A stretch of 46,603 nucleotides of DNA, taken from positions 1-46,603 of the forward strand of contig JADLFV010000091.1 in the NCBI GenBank assembly GCA_020849625.1. Direction: 5' to 3'. The translations under genes and the position numbers were made by a program. Below are positions 14,526-23,174 of the stretch, piece after piece. The first letter of the stretch is position 1. Every line of letters begins with the position of its first letter. The DNA is from Phycisphaeraceae bacterium. Its GTDB lineage: Bacteria > Planctomycetota > Phycisphaerae > Phycisphaerales > Phycisphaeraceae. The notes below the pieces were generated by a model. It was not told where the DNA came from, made no database searches, and saw only the letters and a list, made by a program, of their open reading frames with translations.

Positions 14526-16826
14526 TCAGGCTGACTGGGTCTGCGGCTGCGGCGCCTGCGGTTGCGGCTGCGGCTTCGGTTCACTGGGCTTTTCGCCGGG
14601 ATACTTGATGCGGGCGTGATGGATGGCGCAGAGCATCTTGGTGATCGACTGCTGAATCAGGTGCAGCTCGGAGAGGGTGAGATTGCACTCGTCGAACTGG
14701 CCGTCCATCAGGCGTTTGTTGGCCATCTTGTCCACGAGTTGCTCGATGCGGATGGGCGTCGGCTCGCTGATGACGCGGGCGGCGGCCTCGACGCTGTCAG
14801 CCAGCAGCATGATGGCAGCCTCGCGCGTCTGGGGCTTGGGGCCGGGGTAGCGGAACTCAAACTCGCTGGGCGCGCCTTGGTCCTCGGCTTCCTTCTGTTT
14901 GCGGGCGGCGTGATAGAAGTACTCGACCAGCGTGGTGCCGTGGTGGCTCTCGATGAAGTGGCGCACCTCCGGGGGCAGCTTGTACTCGCGTGCCATTTCG
15001 ATGCCGTCCTTGACGTGGCCGACGATGATCAGCAACGACATGGCAGGTGAAAGCTTGGCGTGGCGATTGGGGCCACCGCCCTGGTTTTCGATGAAGTAGA
15101 GCGGCTTGTTGGTCTTGCCGATGTCGTGATACAGCGCGCCCACGCGGCAGAGCAGGCCATCGGCGCCGATGGCTTCGGCGGCGGCCTCAGCCATGTCGGC
15201 GATGCGCAGCGAATGCTGATAGGTGCCGGGCGCTTCCTGGGCCAGTCGCTGCAGCAACGGCAGCGTCACGTCGGTCAACTCGCGCAGGTGCATGGCTGTG
15301 GTCACTTTGAACAGCCGCTCGATGGCCGGCAGCACCGCCTGCACCAGCAACGCCGCGCCCAGTCCGCCCAGCACGGCACAGAACCCGTCCCACAGAATCC
15401 GCGGCAAAGCCCCCTCCAGCGTCAGCGGTCGGGTCGCCATGGAGACACAGATCGTGGCGATCCCCATCATCAGTCCGCAGGCCAGGCCCACCCGCACCAG
15501 CTTGGAGATGGTGCGCACCTCCGCCAGCATGGCCACGGCAATGCCCACGCCGCTGAGCGGGATCAGGGCGAAGGCGGCACTCTGGCCCAGGGCGATGGCC
15601 ACCAGTCCGCAGCAGGCTGAGCCCACCGCCAGGGCGAAACGCTGGTCGTAGGCGATGGCCAGCACCATGGTCACCATCAGCGGCGGAAAGACCGTGACCG
15701 CATAAAAGAACGTCTGGTTCTGCTTCATCAGGGCCAGGCCCACCGCCAGGGCCTCGGCCAGCAGCAGCAGCAGCGTCACCGCCAGCCCGCGCATGGCGTT
15801 GCGGGTCACGCGGTGCTGATAGGCGAACACATACATCCACAAACCGCTGGCGATCAGCAGCAGCATGGCCAGCGTGCCGCCGGTGCGGGCGAGCCTGGCG
15901 GTCAGCGGCGTGCTCTGCTGGTATTCGCGCTGCTCCATGCGGATCAGGTCCATGTCCTGATCGTCGAGCGTCTTGCCGGCGGGGATCAGCACCTCCTGGG
16001 CCTTGTGCCTGTAGGTCACCGGCTGCACGGCATTGCGAGCCAGGTCTTTGCGCTCATCGGTCAATTGCTTGTTGAACAGGTAGGTCGGCTGGGCTTCGCC
16101 CTCCTTCATCACCATCTGCACGACGACCTTCTCCAGGGCCTCATCGTGGAAGGCGCGTGCGGCGAAGACCACGTTCCTGGCCATCGTCTCCACATCCTCG
16201 ACGCTGAAGAAATCGCTCGGCGAAGACAGATGCTCCGGCAGCACCTCAACAAAGCGCTCCGGGGGTATCACGGTGATCAGTAGCATCGAGCCCAGCTCGC
16301 GCTCGATGTTGAAGCGCGGGGCCCGCAGGATCACCAACTCGAACATCTTGATGAGAAATTCGCGCTTGTCCTGTTCCCATTGCATGATGGGTTTGCTGTT
16401 TTCGACGTAGCTGTCCAGCTTGCGCTTGGCCCGCACCGGCAGGTCCTGCTCGCTCATCTCGTTGCGGCTGCTCAGCAGGCTCTCGAGCTTGAGGTCCAGC
16501 TCTTCGAGGTAGGCTTCGTTGGCGATGTACACGTTGTAGCAGGCCCGCTCGGCCTGATCGCGCAGGATGCGCGTCTCCTCGATGTTTTCGTATTGGAACT
16601 CTACCCGCGAGACGATCGGCTTCTCCAGCACCTGGTTGGGGTAGTGGAACCCCTCGTCGCCGGGCCACTGCAGGACCGCCAGGGACCCGGCCGCCAGCAG
16701 CAGCACGAACAGCACCGCCCACATCACCCGGCGGTCGCGGGCGGCGGCGGCCATGGCCGAGGATCGCCGGGGCACGCTCTTGCGGACCTCGCGGCGGCGG
16801 GCGGTGCTGATAAGCGGCTTGGGCAT
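14526..16826 (-). CDS. 7TM-HD domain phosphodiesterase, PgpH/YqfF type
   Basis: A 766-residue membrane protein. It has one N-terminal transmembrane helix (VMWAVLFVLLLAAGSLAVL), an extracytoplasmic 7TMR-HDED region (about 60-310), seven transmembrane segments (about 315-510), a cytoplasmic HD domain and a Pro/Gln-rich tail (EPKPQPQPQAPQPQTQ). HD metal ligands are visible in GTYQHSLRIADMAEAA, LYHDIGKTNKPLYF (H567, D568), GHVKDGIEMA and FIESHHGTTLVEYFY. Characterised relatives (PgpH) hydrolyse cyclic di-AMP to pApA, so a role in c-di-AMP turnover is inferred. It lies 123 bp downstream of phoH in the same direction, the widespread phoH-yqfF order; the usual third gene ybeY is absent. No convincing Shine-Dalgarno precedes the ATG. 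Confidence 0.88.
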   Translation of the reverse strand: MPKPLISTARRREVRKSVPRRSSAMAAAARDRRVMWAVLFVLLLAAGSLAVLQWPGDEGFHYPNQVLEKPIVSRVEFQYENIEETRILRDQAERACYNVYIANEAYLEELDLKLESLLSSRNEMSEQDLPVRAKRKLDSYVENSKPIMQWEQDKREFLIKMFELVILRAPRFNIERELGSMLLITVIPPERFVEVLPEHLSSPSDFFSVEDVETMARNVVFAARAFHDEALEKVVVQMVMKEGEAQPTYLFNKQLTDERKDLARNAVQPVTYRHKAQEVLIPAGKTLDDQDMDLIRMEQREYQQSTPLTARLARTGGTLAMLLLIASGLWMYVFAYQHRVTRNAMRGLAVTLLLLLAEALAVGLALMKQNQTFFYAVTVFPPLMVTMVLAIAYDQRFALAVGSACCGLVAIALGQSAAFALIPLSGVGIAVAMLAEVRTISKLVRVGLACGLMMGIATICVSMATRPLTLEGALPRILWDGFCAVLGGLGAALLVQAVLPAIERLFKVTTAMHLRELTDVTLPLLQRLAQEAPGTYQHSLRIADMAEAAAEAIGADGLLCRVGALYHDIGKTNKPLYFIENQGGGPNRHAKLSPAMSLLIIVGHVKDGIEMAREYKLPPEVRHFIESHHGTTLVEYFYHAARKQKEAEDQGAPSEFEFRYPGPKPQTREAAIMLLADSVEAAARVISEPTPIRIEQLVDKMANKRLMDGQFDECNLTLSELHLIQQSITKMLCAIHHARIKYPGEKPSEPKPQPQPQAPQPQTQSA

Positions 16827-16949
16827 GGTGGTGGATCGAGCGTCAGTCCCGTTAAGGGGGACCGATATTTTATCGGCGATACAGCCGAAAAGGTCCTTTG
16901 GGATGTCATTTTTGCCTAAGATGAATGCAAGGCATGATAATACCTTGTT

Positions 16950-17966
16950 TTATGGCGTCGAAGAATCCTGCCCGCCTTCCTCGGACCGACCCTTCGGCTT
17001 GCGTTTACCAGTGGCCGGGGCATAGGCCTCCACGATCCGTTGCACCAGGCTGTGCCGCACGATGTCCTGCCCGCTGAGGCTGACCATGGCCACGTTGGGC
17101 ACCCTTCGCAGTCGCCGCACGGCATCGACCAGGCCGCTGTCGCGCGGGTCGGGCAGGTCGATCTGGCTGGTGTCGCCGGTGACGATCATCTTCGAGCCCT
17201 GGCCCAGGCGGGTCAGGAACATCAGCATCTGCCCGCGGGTGGTGTTCTGAGCTTCGTCCAGGATGACCACCGCATCGTTGAGCGTGCGCCCGCGCATGAA
17301 CGCCAAGGGGATGATCTCCAGCAGATCGGCTGCCATAAAGCGCTCGATCTGGTCGAACGGCATCATGTCGTGCAGGGCGTCCAGCAGCGGGCGCAGATAG
17401 GGATTGACCTTCTCCTGCATGGTGCCGGGCAGGAAGCCGAGCTTTTCACCGGCCTCGACGGCGGGGCGGACCAGGACCAGCTTGCGGGCCAGCGAGCGCT
17501 TGAGCATGACGGTGGCGGCCGCGACGGCCAGATAGGTCTTGCCCGTCCCAGCCGGACCGCTGCAGAAGGTCAGGTCGTGGTTTTCGATGGCGTCCAGGTA
17601 AGCCCGCTGGCCGGCGGTGGCGGGCTTGATGGTGCGGCCGACCAGGTAAACGCTCATGCCGGAGGACAGGCGCAACTGTCCGCGTGCGCTGCCGACACCG
17701 GCCAACGGCACGGCATCGACGGTAGCGACCATCTCCAGCAGTTGATGGCGGTCTATCACCTCGCCGCGTTCGGCCGCCCGGGCCAGGCGTTCGATGATGT
17801 TGGCTGCCTGGGCCACCGCCCGATCATCGCCGCGCAGGCGCAGGGTCGAGTCGCGGGCCATGATGGACACCGCCAGCGCTTCGCGGATGATCTTCAGGTG
17901 CCGCTCCGCCGGGCCGGTGATCGCCAGTCGGGCTGGACCTTCGGGAAGTTGGATGGAAAGGTCCAT
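16950..17966 (-). CDS. phoH: PhoH-family ATPase
   Basis: A 338-residue cytoplasmic P-loop ATPase. An N-terminal KH-like/PhoH-N region ([16 protein letters not shown]..., about 1-70) precedes the helicase-like ATPase domain with Walker A GPAGTGKT at 137-144, the [15 protein letters not shown] block and Walker B VILDEAQN at 234-241, then [14 protein letters not shown]. PhoH proteins (PhoH-L type) are linked to RNA metabolism and ribosome maturation, often with YbeY. A basic C-terminal tail ([13 protein letters not shown]) follows. The start codon lies close to a period-8 repeat pair on its 5' side. Confidence 0.92.
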   Translation of the reverse strand: MDLSIQLPEGPARLAITGPAERHLKIIREALAVSIMARDSTLRLRGDDRAVAQAANIIERLARAAERGEVIDRHQLLEMVATVDAVPLAGVGSARGQLRLSSGMSVYLVGRTIKPATAGQRAYLDAIENHDLTFCSGPAGTGKTYLAVAAATVMLKRSLARKLVLVRPAVEAGEKLGFLPGTMQEKVNPYLRPLLDALHDMMPFDQIERFMAADLLEIIPLAFMRGRTLNDAVVILDEAQNTTRGQMLMFLTRLGQGSKMIVTGDTSQIDLPDPRDSGLVDAVRRLRRVPNVAMVSLSGQDIVRHSLVQRIVEAYAPATGKRKPKGRSEEGGQDSSTP

Positions 17967-17976
17967 GAATTAAATA

Positions 17977-18073
17977 GGCACCAAGGCAACGAGGCACCAA
18001 GGGACCAAGGGTTGTGTATGCGGCTGCTTTGGCAATCCCTTGGTGCCTCGGGGCCTCGGTGCCTTGGTGCCTC
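17977..18073. repeat. Inverted pair of 8-nt repeats
   Basis: The left arm (17977-18011) has units GGCACCAA, GGCAACGA, GGCACCAA, GGGACCAA. The right arm (18038-18073) has CCTTGGTG, CCTCGGGG, CCTCGGTG, CCTTGGTG, CCTC. The arms are complementary, with a loop of about 26 nt. The right arm ends at the base before the stop codon of the 18074 gene. Confidence 0.85.
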
Positions 18074-19390
18074 TCACTGTATATTCCATATTTTCCGCAG
18101 TTCCTCGGGCGTGCTGGGTTTGAGCACGCGGCCGTGGACGCTGGACCATTCCACGAGTCGGCCGCTGGCGTCGTAGATGAATTGCTGCAAAGGCTCGGTG
18201 GGGGCCGGTCGCACGCTGACGCTCAGACCGCCGCGTTGGGGGCCCTGCAGGATCGGCTCGATGCTCAGGCTGTAGAGCACGATGTTGCCCGCAGCCGTGT
18301 TGTAACAGTAGAAAGCCATTTTCATGGCGCGGTGCGGCAGCATCGGGCCCATCAGCAGGCGATTGACCTGCGACAGATAGGCTACGTCCGGCGTCTGCCA
18401 GTGGCGGGCGTTCTGTTCGGTGCGTCGCTCGGTGGGGCTTTCCAGCGTCAACTGGATCAGCCCGCCGCTGCGCACGGCCGTCTCGCGCAGGGTGCCGGTG
18501 TCGGCAGGCTGGCCCGGCCCGGGCAATGAGCCGCCAGTGTTTGACGAGATCGGCCGGCGGGTGATACCTTGCGACCAGACTTCCTGATTGCGATCCATTG
18601 ACTCGAAATAATCGCCGAACAGTTCATCCACGCTGCCGTCGCTTTCGATGTGGCCGCGCATCTGCACGCTGATGCCGTCGAGGCCCAGTTGCTGCTCGGC
18701 GGCACATTGCAGGCGCATGTAGCCCAGGTCCTTGCCGTCCCTGGTGATGCGCAGCCACAACAGCGGTGGATTGGCCTGGAGCATCTGCTGACGGTTGATC
18801 GATTTGAGCCAGGCGTCCCCCGCCTGAAGCTGCTCGGTTCGCAGCTTGTCCAGCTCATGCGGGTCCATGAACGCAATGCTCTGAATCACCGCATCAAAGA
18901 GCCTGGCTGCATCCTTGAAGCCCGCGGCCGAGGTGGTCATCTGAATGTTGACGAAGGTGTACGGATCGATGAGCACGAAGACGTGGCCCATCACCCAGTT
19001 GCCGTTTTTCTCATCCGGCACCGCCATGTACAACCGCCCGGCAGCACGGTCGCCCACGCTTTCCAGCGGATGGGGATCGTCCATGGGCAGCCAGGAAGGA
19101 TAGGGCAGCGTGAACTGGCGGGCGGCTTCTTTCTTGAGCGCATCGATGCTCAACTCGTCGGGCGACTGGCGGATGAACAGCGACATCTGCGTGCCGTCAA
19201 CCAGTTGGAAGATGGCCAGGGCGTCGCCCGTGGGCCGATCCAGCACCTGGGCGTTTTGGGGCGGGGCCAGTGAAAGTCCAAACCCATCCTCGCTCCAGCG
19301 CTGGGCGCTCAGCAGTGAGTCCTGCGCCGCCACGACCGAAGTCAGGCCCAGCCACACGGACCACAGCAACAACATCGTCCATCGTTTCAT
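18074..19390 (-). CDS. Secreted protein of unknown function
   Basis: A 438-residue protein with a signal peptide (MKRWTMLLLWSVWLGLTSVVAA). I do not recognise a domain. The first half (about 25-180) has a mixed alpha/beta pattern around GRLYMAVPDEKNGNWVMGHVFVLIDPYTFVNIQ, reminiscent of small lipoprotein or PsbP-like stress-domain proteins. The second half has strands with a Gly/Pro-rich linker (TGGSLPGPGQPADTGT). Its ATG overlaps the stop of the upstream gene (ATGA at 19387-19390), so the two are translationally coupled. The two proteins share the theme of repeated assessment of an input quantity (both contain FDAVIQSI/LLLFRSIY-like helices before the end of a domain), and may be related, but that is weak. 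Confidence 0.65.
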   Translation of the reverse strand: MKRWTMLLLWSVWLGLTSVVAAQDSLLSAQRWSEDGFGLSLAPPQNAQVLDRPTGDALAIFQLVDGTQMSLFIRQSPDELSIDALKKEAARQFTLPYPSWLPMDDPHPLESVGDRAAGRLYMAVPDEKNGNWVMGHVFVLIDPYTFVNIQMTTSAAGFKDAARLFDAVIQSIAFMDPHELDKLRTEQLQAGDAWLKSINRQQMLQANPPLLWLRITRDGKDLGYMRLQCAAEQQLGLDGISVQMRGHIESDGSVDELFGDYFESMDRNQEVWSQGITRRPISSNTGGSLPGPGQPADTGTLRETAVRSGGLIQLTLESPTERRTEQNARHWQTPDVAYLSQVNRLLMGPMLPHRAMKMAFYCYNTAAGNIVLYSLSIEPILQGPQRGGLSVSVRPAPTEPLQQFIYDASGRLVEWSSVHGRVLKPSTPEELRKIWNIQ

Positions 19391-19986
19391 GGCAAAGTCG
19401 CCGAGCGGTAGATACTGCGAAACAGCAGCAGGTCGTAGCGGGACATCATTTCGTCGTCGATCGCGTCACGCATGTAAATCAGGACCACGTGCCCATGATC
19501 AGGCCCGCCGCCGCCGACCACGGCAAACAGGTGCATCACCACGCGGTCGGCTTCCTGGCTGTAAGCGTACAACTCGTAATAGGTCATCCCCGTGCGCGAG
19601 TCGTGCAGGCCGTGCGGCGGCTGGACCTGCGTCGGGCCCTGGGCCACCGCCTCCAGCAGCTTCATCGTCAACTGCTGCGGCTCGATCGGCTGATCATTCG
19701 CCAACGGACTGATCACCAACTGCCGCGTGGCTCGACCTGTATCGACAAAGACCGTAGCTGCGGGCAGAAGCTGGGCCCACGGGCCCGGTTCCTGGGTCTG
19801 CCACTGCTCACCGAGGCTCAATTCGATGGAGCCGGCATTACCCGCCGCCCGTCGCTCGTGCTGCGCGGGGTCTGCGTGCGAGTAGGTGTAAGCAACAGCC
19901 AGCGAGCAGACCAAGAGCACCGCCATGGCCACGGCGACGGCGAACCGCTGCCCGGTGGTGCTGGCGATCAGAGGCGGTGGCGGCAT
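19387..19986 (-). CDS. Membrane-anchored protein of unknown function
   Basis: A 199-residue protein with one N-terminal transmembrane helix (FAVAVAMAVLLVCSLAVAYTY, about 15-35) and an extracytoplasmic domain of about 160 residues rich in strands (RVVMHLFAVVGGGG, GHVVLIYMRDAI). No family was recognised. ATG 19986 is preferred over the longer frame because TACCAT lies exactly six bases upstream (leaderless pattern) and the longer frame would read through the heptad repeat. Its stop overlaps the start of the next gene (ATGA), which makes a two-gene operon. Confidence 0.65.
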   Translation of the reverse strand: MPPPPLIASTTGQRFAVAVAMAVLLVCSLAVAYTYSHADPAQHERRAAGNAGSIELSLGEQWQTQEPGPWAQLLPAATVFVDTGRATRQLVISPLANDQPIEPQQLTMKLLEAVAQGPTQVQPPHGLHDSRTGMTYYELYAYSQEADRVVMHLFAVVGGGGPDHGHVVLIYMRDAIDDEMMSRYDLLLFRSIYRSATLP

Positions 19987-20025
19987 GGTTTTATGGTAGG
20001 TGGCCGCGGTGCGGGGTGCAATCGG

Positions 20026-20105
20026 GAAAGTGAGAAGTGAAAAGTGAAAATGGGAGGGGGCGTCGGTCCCACTAATGTTCACTTTTCACTTTTCGCTTTT
20101 TACTT
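20026..20105. repeat. Inverted pair of heptad repeats
   Basis: The left arm (20026-20053) has units GAAAGTG, AGAAGTG, AAAAGTG, AAAATGG. The right arm (20078-20105) has TTCACTT, TTCACTT, TTCGCTT, TTTACTT. The arms are complementary. The stop codon of the cotransporter-like gene (20100-20102) lies inside the last unit. Confidence 0.85.
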
Positions 20106-21707
20106 CTGCTCCACCAGAGCATACGCCACGTGGGTGACGCAACTGTTGATGCGCTTCAGGTGCGTCAGCACGTCCAGGTGGATGGCGCTGGATTCGTGGG
20201 TCTGCGTTTCACCCTGGCGCAGGCGGGCGAAGTGGCGGTCGCGCAGCACGCGGTCCTCTTCGCTGAGCCGATCCTTGTGTCGCAGCAGGCGCTGGGCCAG
20301 CACTGGATCGCGGCTGTGGAAAGCGTTCTCCGCGATCAGCACGTTCTGGCGCACCTTGTCATAGAAACCCTCCAGCTCCGCCCATCCGGCATCGCTGAAG
20401 CGCACCTGCTGCGTGGCGCGTTTGACGGCCAGCTCGGCCAGATTCTTGTCGATCAGGTCGCCGATGGTTTCCAGTTCGTTGAGATATCGCATCTGCCGCA
20501 TGATCTCGCCGCGCTCATCACGCTCGCCCTCGGCGGCGGCCAGAGCAGCCAGGTATTTCTTGATCTGGCCGTCCAGCAGATCAACCTGGTCGTCGCGCTC
20601 CTGCACCTGCCGGGCCAGGGCTTCGTCCTGATCGCGCAGGGCCCGCCAGGCATCTTCGAGCATGGAGCGGACAATCTCGCTGACGCGCAGGATTTCGCGC
20701 ATGGATTGGCCGAGCGCCAGGGCCAGGCTGCCGCCTGTGGCTTCGTTGAGATAGCGCGGCCCGAAGCGCTCCGTTTCCTGCATAGACCGCGCGGGCGTGA
20801 TGGCGGCGACCAGGCGCATCATGGGCCCGATCAGCGGCAGGAACAGGGCGGCTGTGGCGATGTTGAACGCACAGTGCGAGAGGGCAGTCTGCTTGTCCAT
20901 GCCGACGGGGATGGCGGAAACTGTCTCGGCCGCCTGCGGCAACAGGGCCAGCACCGCCGCGGCGATGGTGAGTTTGGCCAGCAGGTTCGCCAGTGCTAGG
21001 CGGCGGCTGTCGATCTGTCGCCAGCCCACCATCAGTGTGTTGAGGGCGATGCCCACGTTGGCGCCGACGACGGCCGCCAGGGCCACGTTCAATCCCACCA
21101 CGCCTGCTGCGCCCAGGGCGATGACCAGGCCAATGGTCGCCGTGCTGGACTGCACCGCCACGGTCAGGGCCGCGATGATCAGCGCCAGAATGAGCGGATA
21201 GAACCCGGCCGCCTCGATCAGCATTTTGAAATGTTCGCTGGGCTCGCTTGCGGTCGCGGTGGTCTTGATGATGCCGATGGCCATGAAGATGAAGGCGATG
21301 GCGATCATCACCTGCCCGATGCCGCGTGAGCGTCCCGAGCGCGTGAACTGAAACAGCACCACGCCGATCAGCAGCAGGATCGGGGCATACGCATCCAGGC
21401 GCAGCGAGATCAGCAGCACCATCACCGTCAACCCCACGTCCGCGCCCAGCACGACCGCGAACATCTGCCGCACCGAAAGCTGCCGCTCCTGCACCGCCTG
21501 CACCGCCAGCAGGCTCATGGTGGTGCTGGACGGCGCCAGCACGGAGACGCCGACGCCGGTGAGAAAGGCTCGCCAGCGTGATTCAGCCAGTTGGCGCATC
21601 CAATCGCCGAGGCGCGGCCCGAACAGACGGTCGAGTCCCTTGCGCAGAAAACGAATGGCGAACAAAATCAGCGCCACGCCACCAGCGGTGGTCAGCAGTT
21701 GGAGCAT
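20100..21707 (-). CDS. Na/Pi cotransporter II-related protein with PhoU-like tail
   Basis: A 535-residue inner-membrane protein. Residues 1-310 form about nine transmembrane segments with the two inverted QSS-type repeats of the Na/Pi-cotransporter family (VGVSVLAPSSTTMSLLAVQAV and AVQSSTATIGLVIALGAAG). The C-terminal 220 residues are helical and charged with PhoU-like pattern (LDGQIKKYLAALAAAEGERDERGEIMRQMRYLNELETIGDLIDKN). By family (YjbB/NptA-like) it moves phosphate with sodium, often as an exporter, or regulates phosphate pools. TACACT stands about 8 nt before the ATG, compatible with a leaderless start. The stop codon is inside a heptad repeat. Confidence 0.85.
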   Translation of the reverse strand: MLQLLTTAGGVALILFAIRFLRKGLDRLFGPRLGDWMRQLAESRWRAFLTGVGVSVLAPSSTTMSLLAVQAVQERQLSVRQMFAVVLGADVGLTVMVLLISLRLDAYAPILLLIGVVLFQFTRSGRSRGIGQVMIAIAFIFMAIGIIKTTATASEPSEHFKMLIEAAGFYPLILALIIAALTVAVQSSTATIGLVIALGAAGVVGLNVALAAVVGANVGIALNTLMVGWRQIDSRRLALANLLAKLTIAAAVLALLPQAAETVSAIPVGMDKQTALSHCAFNIATAALFLPLIGPMMRLVAAITPARSMQETERFGPRYLNEATGGSLALALGQSMREILRVSEIVRSMLEDAWRALRDQDEALARQVQERDDQVDLLDGQIKKYLAALAAAEGERDERGEIMRQMRYLNELETIGDLIDKNLAELAVKRATQQVRFSDAGWAELEGFYDKVRQNVLIAENAFHSRDPVLAQRLLRHKDRLSEEDRVLRDRHFARLRQGETQTHESSAIHLDVLTHLKRINSCVTHVAYALVEQK

Positions 21708-21736
21708 GGGGGATCAGTGTAGCTCATCGGGAGGGA

Positions 21737-21802
21737 CATGTCGGCTGAAGCCGACACGCCGGGGGGGCGTTATGCAGGGGCGTGCCGACTTTTAGTCGGC
21801 AT
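21737..21802. repeat. REP pair downstream of the RAYT
   Basis: Two REP-type palindromes face each other: ATGTCGGCTGAAGCCGACAC at 21738-21757 followed by GCCGGGGGGG, then CGTGCCGACTTTTAGTCGGC from 21781. The RAYT stop codon (21792-21794) is in the loop of the second palindrome. Confidence 0.85.
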
Positions 21803-22433
21803 GGTCAGCGGCGCGTGTGCCGTATCGCTTGTAACCGACACCGTGCAGGAAGGCCTGTAACTGCTCGGCGCGGCGCAGGGCGCGGTCCATTTCGACGTTG
21901 ACGCGCGTGTGGGGATAGTCGTGTGGATCGTGGCAGATGCCGTGGCGGCGACATTGGGTCAGCACGTAGCGATAGGTCAGCCGGCCCTGCTTCAGGTCGC
22001 GCAGGCAGCCGTCGAAGTAGTTCTGGTGACCGCTGTCGCGCCAAAAGGGTGGGGCGATGCGTCCTGGGGGCATGCCGACTGAAGTCGGCACGTCTTCGAG
22101 CAGGTCGTTGACCAGCTTGGCGACGCTGCCGTGGATCAGGCGCATCATGCGAAGAAGCTGTGAACCTTGACGCAGGTAACCGAGGCTGTGCCAGTGATTG
22201 TCGAGCAGGGAGGTGACCCAGGGGGTGAAGCCGCACTGGGTGGTGTAGCGGTCGAATTGCTGCCAGAAGGTGGCCTTGGACTGCTCGCCGGCGAAGGCGG
22301 GCAGGCGGTCACGGACGCGAGCGGTGAGGGAATAGACCTGGTTGTCGAGATACCAATGCTCGAAGCGATATCGGTGATCGAATTGGCGTCGGGTGCTGGT
22401 GCGTGAGCGATGGATGAAGCGGGGATCACCCAT
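21792..22433 (-). CDS. REP-associated tyrosine transposase (RAYT)
   Basis: A 213-residue Y1/IS200-like HUH transposase of the REP-associated type. These single-strand endonucleases nick REP hairpins and are thought to spread them. The HUH motif appears as NHWHS (H80-x-H82). The probable catalytic Tyr is in TYRYVLTQCRRHGI (Y154 or Y156). The C-terminal block DPHDYPHTRVNVEMDRALRRA and FLHGVGYKRYG looks typical of planctomycete members. About 14 residues near 113-127 (DVPTSVGMPPGR) interrupt the LL..PFW junction and are encoded by an embedded REP. REPs of the same family flank the gene on both sides, one supplying the stop codon. TATGAT lies 7 nt before ATG 22433; the earlier in-frame ATG overlaps that hexamer. 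Confidence 0.88.
   Translation of the reverse strand: MGDPRFIHRSRTSTRRQFDHRYRFEHWYLDNQVYSLTARVRDRLPAFAGEQSKATFWQQFDRYTTQCGFTPWVTSLLDNHWHSLGYLRQGSQLLRMMRLIHGSVAKLVNDLLEDVPTSVGMPPGRIAPPFWRDSGHQNYFDGCLRDLKQGRLTYRYVLTQCRRHGICHDPHDYPHTRVNVEMDRALRRAEQLQAFLHGVGYKRYGTRAADHAD
22071..22092. repeat. REP copy inside the RAYT gene
   Basis: On the minus strand it reads CGTGCCGACTTCAGTCGGCA plus TG, identical over 22 bp to the REP at 22489-22510 on the plus strand. It is read in frame as part of the transposase (about residues 114-121). Confidence 0.9.
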
Positions 22434-22448
22434 GAGGGGGATCATAGC

Positions 22449-22510
22449 ATGTCGGCTGAAGCCGACACGCCGGGGTGGTTCGCCGGGGCGTGCCGACTTC
22501 AGTCGGCATG
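22449..22510. repeat. REP pair upstream of the RAYT
   Basis: ATGTCGGCTGAAGCCGACAC at 22449-22468 faces CGTGCCGACTTCAGTCGGCA at 22489-22508, with a GCCGGGG-type head between. The first palindrome abuts the TATGAT of the RAYT. The second contains the stop codon of the purH-like gene. Confidence 0.88.
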
Positions 22511-23143
22511 GGTGGTTCGCGGCGTTTCCGGGAAGGGCGGGGCGTCGGACCAGCGGCTGCTCATCCAGGCGGTGATGGCGGCATCATAAGCACTGGTGCG
22601 GGCATAGGCGGCCGTGGCCAGGGCGCGGCGCAGGGCTAGTCGCGTGGCGCCTTTGTTGACCGCCATGTCGGTGGTGACGCGGTCGTATTGCGCGGGGTCG
22701 GTCACGCAGGTGACGTAGCGATGGTTCTTGGCGGCGCTGCGGATCATGGACGGGCCGCCGATGTCGATGTTCTCGATGGCATCCTCGTCGGTGACGTCGG
22801 GCTTAGCGACGGTCTTCTCAAAGGGATAGAGATTGACCGCCACCAGGTCGATGGGCGTGATGTGGTGCTGCTTGAGGGCGTCGGCATGTTTGTCGCGCAG
22901 GGCGAGCAGTCCGCCGTGGACCTTGGGGTGCAGGGTCTTGACGCGGCCGTCCATCATCTCGGGGAAGCCGGTGACTTTTTCGATGCTGGTGACTTCGAGG
23001 CCGGCCTCGGCCAGAGCGCGGGCGGTGCCGCCAGTCGAGACGATGGTCACGCCGTGCTGCACCAGGGCGCGAGCGAAGGGGATCAGGTCAGTCTTGTCAC
23101 TGACCGACAGCAGGGCGGTTTTGATGGGGACCAGATCGGTCAT
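22499..23143 (-). CDS. purH: IMP cyclohydrolase domain of PurH (no AICAR transformylase domain)
   Basis: A 214-residue protein matching only the N-terminal MGS-like IMP cyclohydrolase domain of bifunctional PurH, which closes FAICAR to IMP in the last purine-synthesis step. Visible family motifs are STGGT (36-40), [12 protein letters not shown] (67-78), NLYPF (104-108), ENIDIGGP (124-131) and AAKNH (137-141), so the substrate site looks complete. Bifunctional PurH is about 510-530 residues and continues into the transformylase domain beginning near RYGENPHQ. Here the frame ends at [13 protein letters not shown], and the last codons and TGA come from a REP palindrome. No transformylase remnant is seen downstream, where the RAYT begins. 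It may be a natural standalone enzyme or a REP-associated truncation. The gene follows the propeller lipoprotein by 31 bp. Confidence 0.88.
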   Translation of the reverse strand: MTDLVPIKTALLSVSDKTDLIPFARALVQHGVTIVSTGGTARALAEAGLEVTSIEKVTGFPEMMDGRVKTLHPKVHGGLLALRDKHADALKQHHITPIDLVAVNLYPFEKTVAKPDVTDEDAIENIDIGGPSMIRSAAKNHRYVTCVTDPAQYDRVTTDMAVNKGATRLALRRALATAAYARTSAYDAAITAWMSSRWSDAPPFPETPRTTHAD

Positions 23144-23174
23144 GCGGAAACACCCGGGAGGAATCGAAGGAAAC

